Part shown: in pieces, positions 7,401 to 10,146 of the stretch | Numbering within the stretch: position 1 is the stretch's first letter | Layout: the number at the start of each line of letters is the position of its first letter | NCBI GenBank assembly: GCA_030849075.1 | Contig: JASAOO010002809.1 | Span: 1-10,146 of the forward strand | Direction: 5' to 3' | Source: Zelonia costaricensis | Lineage: Eukaryota > Euglenozoa > Kinetoplastea > Trypanosomatida > Trypanosomatidae | Length of the DNA stretch: 10,146 nucleotides | Program-made: the position numbers and the translations under genes | The notes under the pieces: model-generated | The model's database searches: none | What the model saw: only the letters and a program-made list of their open reading frames with translations | What the model was told of the DNA's origin: nothing

Positions 7401-9793
7401 TCGACAGACCGGGGGTCGACCTGGCCGGGCTCGGAGTTGACGGCGTTGGCCGTGTCCGTGCAGAACGCCTCCGATACCTCCGGCCGCGCCGCGTGCAGCA
7501 CCGTGTCCCAGTGCTCGCCTTCGAAGCTCTTCTGGTACGCGGCGCCCACCGCCTCGGCGACGAGGCGGTCGTACAGCGCCCACGTCTTGGGGTAGTTGTA
7601 GTCCTCCGCCTTGGCGTCCACCTCGTCATCATCGAGCGAGCAGCCGCTGATCGTGTAGGGCACCGTCAGCCCGCCCTCGAACCGGATCTCCGCCGGTGCC
7701 ACCAACTCCGGCGCGATGCCGAGCGCGTCGCTCGTGTCCTCCGCAAAGGCCTGCTGAATGGCCTCCTCGGCGCCGGGGATGATGTAGGCCCAGCGCTCGC
7801 CGCGGAAGCGCACCTGGTGGACGGAGCCCGCCTCCTCGAGCCCGGCTAGCCGCTGGTACAGCGCCCACACGGCGGGGTAGGCGTAGGCGTCCACCTGCTC
7901 CTGCACCTCGTCGATGTCGCGGCTCTTGTCCTCCATCGAGTAGTCCACCGTGAGCCCCTCGACCTCGTCGGCACGCATGTCGTGCACCGTCACCTCGCTC
8001 GCCTCCGCCCCGGTCGCGGCGCTCGTGTCGGCCTGGAACCCCTCCTCGATCGCGTCGCGGTGGACGTCCAGGATGTCGACCCAGCGCTCGCCGCCGAACT
8101 TCATCTGGTGCTCCGGACCCTCGGCGCCGGCCGCCGCGTCCTCGTCCTCCTCGTCGTCCTCTTCGTAGAGCGACAGCACCTTGGGGTACCCGCACGCGTT
8201 GATGCGGCCCTGCAGCTCCGCATCGCTGCGGCGGCCGTCGTGCTGTGCCGCGAAGTCGACGATGAGGCTGCCGACGGTGAGGTCGTCGACTGAGATGTAG
8301 TACTCGGGCACCTCGAGGCACTCGGCGGACTCCTCCGTGAAAGCGGCCTGGATGGCGGCGCGCTTGCGGTCGAGGATGCGCTGCCAGTTCTTGCCCTCGA
8401 ACTTGCGCTGCAGCTTCGTCGTGGCCTCGGCGCCGCCGAAGCCGGCAGCCTCGCCCACGTCGTCCGCCTGCGGCGAGGCCATCGGCGTGGGCAGGCCCTC
8501 CGCGGCGTTGCGCTGGCGCTCCATGAGGATGTCCTCGTCCTTGCGCGACTTGCCGCGCGCCTCCTCGGTGTTCTGCTTGAACATGTCCTCCTCGAGGTCC
8601 GCGTCCTCGCGGTCCTGGTCGAGGTCGCCCATCGCGGCGAGCGCCTCCTGGCGGCGCATGAGGGCCGAGTCCAGCATGCGGATCTGCGGGTCGCTCATGT
8701 TGTAGCCCTCCCGCTGCTCCTGCGACGTGACAGCACCGAAGTTGCACACAATGTTTTTACGCAGCACGATGATGACGCGGTCCGTCGGCTTCCACGCGTA
8801 GAAGGCCGGGCGGAGGTACTCCTTGCCCTCCTGCGCGGCGAAGCTGTTGGCGTAGCGGTCGCCCGCCGAGGAGCGGCGGCGCGAGCGGGTCGCCGAGCCG
8901 CCCTCGCTGCTGCGCTGGTGGCAGAGGCGCAGCTGATCGTCGAGGTCGTCCATCAGCTCCTGGTACTCGGTGATGCGCTTCTGCTGCTCGCCGATCTGCT
9001 TCAGCACGCCGCGCAGCTCCTTCTGCCGCGCCACCTTCTCCTGATTCACGCGATCCTTCTGCGACTGCGCCTCGCCGCAGTCGAGCTGCGCCAGCACCCA
9101 GTAGTATATGGGGCCCACCGCCACGCTGCCCTGCATCGCGCGGTCGTAGCGAAAGCTCTTCTTGCTCACACACTCCTGCAGAATGTAATCACGGCGCTCC
9201 TCGGACAGCTGGCGGTCGGGGTCGAAGCCGGTGATGCGGCGCCGGAAGTTGAAGTCGCGCAGCACGCGCTGCATCTGCGGCCATGTGCGGGTCTCGTCCT
9301 CGGAGAGCAGCAGCATCACGGCGCGAAGGACGACGGACACCATCTTGGGCGGAATGCGGTAGGACTTCAGCTCCTGCCAGTAGCGGTCCGAGATGCTCTC
9401 GACGTCAGCGCGTGCCGCATCACGCACGGCGTTGGACTCCGCCACGTAGTTGTCCGCCTCGCCGATCTGCTTCATGATGGCGGCGCGGCGCTCGCGCAGC
9501 TGCTGCGTGAGGCCGTCCGCCTGGTCAATGCTCACCTGCAGGTCCTTCTTCACCTGCGCGATGCGCTCCATCAGCGCGGCCGTCTCCGCGTTCGCCAGCG
9601 CATCCTCCTCGTCGTAGTACTCGTAGCGCTGCTTCTCCCACAGGCGAATCTCCACATCACGCAGGTACGGCGGGGTCTCAACGGAGCCGAGGGTCCAGTG
9701 CAGCTTGCCATCGCGCATGTGGTGCGTCAGGATGGCGACGAAATCGCCCACGTTGAGGTGCATCAACGCATTCTCGTTCACGATGGCCGCCAT
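1306..9793 (-). CDS. Giant repeat protein with N-terminal dynein-stalk-like microtubule-binding domain and 23 FxGxxW...VWALY modules (about 2,830 aa; frame broken at the N at 2220)
   Basis: Seen: an open frame runs from the ATG at 9793 to the N at 2220 (2,524 residues), then continues in a different frame for 303 residues to a TAG at 1306-1308. The repeat motifs continue across the break, so both parts belong to one gene. The start is well supported. It is the first ATG after an in-frame TAA at 9826-9824 and after a likely trans-splice AG at 9823-9822, with A at -3 and G at +4. Order: short N-terminal segment (1-64), stalk-like coiled coil plus microtubule-binding-like domain (65-292), charged linker (293-464), 23 repeat modules (465 to near the end), and a polar Asn/Thr/Ser-rich tail of about 35 residues. 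No signal peptide, transmembrane helix or AAA+ motif (Walker A/B) is seen. The protein is acidic overall. Inference: a cytoskeletal protein, possibly flagellar or on subpellicular microtubules. I do not recognise a named gene. There is no operon partner in the window; such genes are normally transcribed polycistronically and controlled after transcription. Confidence 0.93.
2220..2220. other. Unresolved base (N) at a reading-frame break inside module 21
   Basis: Seen: upstream of the N the minus-strand frame reads ...SDSVHVSK. In that frame the sequence beyond the N no longer matches the module. In the frame where N is a first codon position it reads VVVVKASLGSLVMDYKV, the expected next part of the module. 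Compared with modules 6 and 13 (VPKENVRIISTAIGSL), two codons are expected between the Lys and the first Val, but only four bases (t-N-a-t) are present. The N may therefore stand for about three bases. Alternatively the N itself is an extra base and one codon is missing relative to the paralogues. A real frameshift is less likely, because the 303 residues after it keep the full repeat pattern and a sensible stop. Confidence 0.85.
4500..4847 (-). repeat. Near-identical 348-bp repeat, copy B (module 13)
   Basis: Seen: this block matches 6621-6968 at a constant offset of 2,121 bases. I count four mismatches by eye in 348 bp, and identity ends sharply on both sides (4499/6620 and 4848/6969 differ). 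The length is exactly 116 codons, and the frame is kept. It encodes the segment from GLRGAGERE through the module and on into the RRRMRGGDEGEEGAATAAA linker. One mismatch (4569) changes Met to Thr in the closing motif, giving ELTGLY where the other copy has ELMGLY. All other modules are strongly diverged from each other, so this pair must be young or recently homogenised. Confidence 0.93.
5405..5452 (-). repeat. 48-bp exact repeat at start of module 11 (partner 5987-6034)
   Basis: Seen: the stretch encoding TTSHQVGFDGDDWGYV at the start of module 11 is identical at DNA level to the one opening module 9. The rest of the two modules has diverged. Modules 9 and 11 also share the ending type with KLAEC-x-Y-x-P-V-W. 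Confidence 0.85.
5987..6034 (-). repeat. 48-bp exact repeat at start of module 9 (partner 5405-5452)
   Basis: Seen: the same 48 bases as at 5405-5452, in the same orientation, 582 bases away (two modules). The exact third-position matches point to recent homogenisation or constraint over the F-x-G-x-x-W motif. Confidence 0.85.
6621..6968 (-). repeat. Near-identical 348-bp repeat, copy A (module 6)
   Basis: Seen: partner of 4500-4847, in the same orientation and lying nearer the 5' end of the gene. It encodes module 6 with its preamble and Arg/Gly/Glu/Ala linker. The following module 7 also resembles module 14 (shared AFxxDTADA and DYAYPSVW), but only at protein level. The original duplication may therefore have covered at least two modules, with one module later kept identical by gene conversion. 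Direct repeats of this length could also support unequal exchange, or could confuse short-read assembly. Confidence 0.93.
8402..8917 (-). other. Charged linker between stalk-like domain and repeat array (residues 293-464)
   Basis: Seen: the linker starts with a Ser/Arg-rich basic patch (residues about 295-313, including SATRSRRRSSAGDR), which offers several potential basophilic kinase sites. A short hydrophobic, possibly folded piece follows (about 325-353, with YAWKPTDRVIIVLRKNIV). Next is a strongly charged, probably helical acidic/basic stretch (about 365-430), and then a Gly/Ala/Pro-rich flexible segment leading into AGFGGA (450-455) just before the first module. The last motif is shared in related form with the segments before modules 6, 13 and 21. 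No enzyme motif is recognised. Confidence 0.6.
8918..9601 (-). other. Domain: dynein-stalk-like coiled-coil hairpin with microtubule-binding-domain-like core (residues about 65-292)
   Basis: Seen: residues about 65-142 are heptad-rich and charged (coiled coil 1). Residues about 143-240 are a compact, less charged stretch. Residues about 241-292 are again coiled coil (coiled coil 2). The core holds ELKSYRIPPKMV (141-152), a Trp at 171, a fragment FNFRRRITGFD (181-191), and a late GPIYYWVLAQL segment (227-237). Known family pattern: dynein heavy chain stalks carry ELKS-x(2-3)-PP-x-x-V at the coiled coil 1/domain junction, then W..., F-x-x-x-I/L-x-x-F-D, and a conserved helix with WV-x-A-M. The order and spacing agree. 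Odd points: the proline of the V-x-P-K motif that normally starts coiled coil 2 is not seen, coiled coil 2 is short, and no motor domain is attached. Inference: microtubule binding without motor activity. This match was made from memory of the family pattern, not from a profile search. Confidence 0.72.
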
Positions 9794-9810
9794 TTTTTTC
9801 TTTTTTTTTT
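9794..9810 (-). other. A-rich leader directly before the start codon
   Basis: Seen: on the coding strand ten A, one G and six A lead straight into the ATG (A10-G-A6-ATG). This makes up most of the predicted 28-base 5' UTR. An A-rich leader keeps the start codon unstructured in an otherwise GC-rich transcript. Confidence 0.8.
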
Positions 9811-9821
9811 GGTGATGAGTG

Positions 9822-9881
9822 CTTTACGAGAAGGGGGAAGGGGGAGGGCGGGAGATAGAAAAGAAGCAAGAAAGAGGGGTG
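9822..9881 (-). promoter_or_regulatory. Predicted spliced-leader trans-splice acceptor with polypyrimidine tract
   Basis: Seen: on the minus strand, bases about 9881-9830 are almost all C and T, with only scattered G and A. They are followed by the first AG at 9823-9822. Known: trypanosomatid mRNAs are matured by trans-splicing of a spliced leader at the first AG after such a tract. Use of this AG would give a 28-base 5' UTR (9821-9794) with no upstream ATG. A second AG at 9801-9800, inside the polyA leader, would leave only six bases and is less likely. Confidence 0.65.
9833..9852 (+). other. G-quadruplex-type motif opposite the pyrimidine tract
   Basis: Seen: the plus strand reads G5-AA-G5-A-G3-C-G3, which fits the four-run, short-loop quadruplex pattern. 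On the minus (sense) strand the same bases are the C-rich half of the predicted polypyrimidine tract, so the quadruplex could form only in the template DNA strand. Confidence 0.6.
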
Positions 9882-9956
9882 GTGTGGATGATATACGGGT
9901 GTAGTAAGACAGTGCGAATAGAGAGCAGCAGCCCACACGTCGTTGCACAAGGGTGT

Positions 9957-9997
9957 CCGTGTGTGTGTGTGTGTGGGTGTGTCTGTGTCTGTGTGTG
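9957..9997 (+). repeat. GT-rich imperfect microsatellite
   Basis: Seen: a run of GT units with a few interruptions (GGGT, CTGT) upstream of the gene; CA-rich on the sense strand. Common in trypanosomatid intergenic DNA. The rest of 9998-10146 holds no gene, only another G-run cluster at about 10077-10094. Confidence 0.85.
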
Positions 9998-10076
9998 GAT
10001 GAAGAGCACGCAGGGTCGGCCCCTAAAAGAACACTGATGGGCCGTTGACGTGAACGCTTGCACGCTCGGTGGTGCC

Positions 10077-10094
10077 GGGGAGGGAGGGGGGAGG
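10077..10094 (+). other. G-run cluster (possible quadruplex or pyrimidine tract on the other strand)
   Basis: Seen: G4-A-G3-A-G6-A-GG. On the minus strand it is a C-rich pyrimidine tract upstream of the gene. It could be an alternative processing signal or simply low-complexity DNA. Confidence 0.45.
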
Positions 10095-10146
10095 AACAGT
10101 GAACCGTTCAGAAAGCGGAGGAGGTGGCACAAGAAAAGGCAGAGCA

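Larger units (their letters stand above)
1426..8401 (-). repeat. Tandem array of 23 diverged protein modules (about 80 aa core, about 97 aa period)
   Basis: Seen: each module opens with F-x-G-x-x-W. A helix-like stretch follows with (L/I/V)-x-x-A-F-x-x-D-(T/A)-A-x-A-L-x-V. Many then have a strand-like G-S-L-x-V-x-(F/Y)-x-V or a degenerate form, and they close with Y-x-Y-P-x-V-W-A-L-Y. Opening Phe residues 1-21 are at 465, 566, 663, 757, 854, 960, 1073, 1165, 1261, 1358, 1455, 1554, 1667, 1792, 1892, 1985, 2088, 2186, 2285, 2378 and 2492. Modules 22 and 23 lie after the frame break, at bases 1956-1714 and 1659-1426. The closing Tyr is usually about 78-87 residues after the Phe. Spacers are short and acidic, apart from Ala-rich ones after modules 6, 13 and 21. 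The alternation of helix and strand suggests a small alpha/beta fold, perhaps like SEA or ferredoxin-like domains, but that is a guess. Family unknown to me. Confidence 0.93.

Noticed and set aside
3953..7849. Open frame of about 1,300 codons on the plus strand, antisense to the giant gene
   Set aside because: It is Arg/Leu/Val/His-rich and mirrors the repeat units of the minus-strand gene. Long antisense frames are expected opposite GC-rich coding sequence with repeated motifs. It has no domain pattern of its own.
1426..8401. CRISPR array or transposon-derived repeats
   Set aside because: The repeats are diverged, in frame, protein-coding modules with no constant short repeat/spacer pattern, no terminal inverted repeats and no transposase or reverse transcriptase motifs.
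8918..9904. Plus-strand open frame of 328 codons opposite the stalk-like domain
   Set aside because: It is composed of Leu/Val/His/Arg and is the reverse-complement shadow of the coiled-coil codons. It also runs through the poly-T tract and the predicted splice signal of the real gene.
10021..10026. CCCTAA, the telomere repeat unit
   Set aside because: Only one copy is present, so it is a chance match and not a telomere.

Overview
This window looks like nuclear DNA of a trypanosomatid, most likely Leishmania or a close relative in the Leishmaniinae. The signs are GC-rich, intron-free coding sequence, flanks of homopolymer runs, GT/CA/GA microsatellites and polypyrimidine tracts, and a start codon placed a few tens of bases after a pyrimidine tract plus AG. 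That last arrangement is typical of spliced-leader trans-splicing. The genus is an inference; nothing in the window fixes the species.

Layout: one giant gene on the minus strand fills about 8.5 kb (1306-9793). Its start is at 9793 and its TAG stop at 1306-1308. The reading frame breaks at a single unresolved base (N at 2220), where the protein shifts to another frame with its repeat pattern uninterrupted. I treat this as one gene of about 2,830 residues carrying an assembly artefact, not as two genes. Bases 9794-10146 hold the upstream side: a polyA leader, a predicted splice acceptor, a C/T-rich tract, GT-rich repeat and G-runs. Bases 1-1305 are the downstream side (3' UTR and intergenic). 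They hold only low-complexity DNA, a strong G-quadruplex motif and two candidate splice acceptors for the next minus-strand gene, and no convincing gene.

The protein has an unusual architecture. Residues about 65-292 resemble a dynein heavy chain stalk: a coiled coil, a microtubule-binding-domain-like globule, then a returning coiled coil. No AAA+ motor, linker or tail is present. After a charged linker come 23 copies of a module of about 80 residues plus spacer, each opening with an F-x-G-x-x-W motif and closing with a Y-x-Y-P-x-V-W-A-L-Y-like motif. Some copies form higher-order pairs, and two copies (units 6 and 13) are nearly identical at the DNA level over 348 bp. The simplest reading is a long, acidic, cytoskeleton-associated protein that touches microtubules at its N terminus and extends as a repeat rod. 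I do not recognise a named gene, and this function is an inference.
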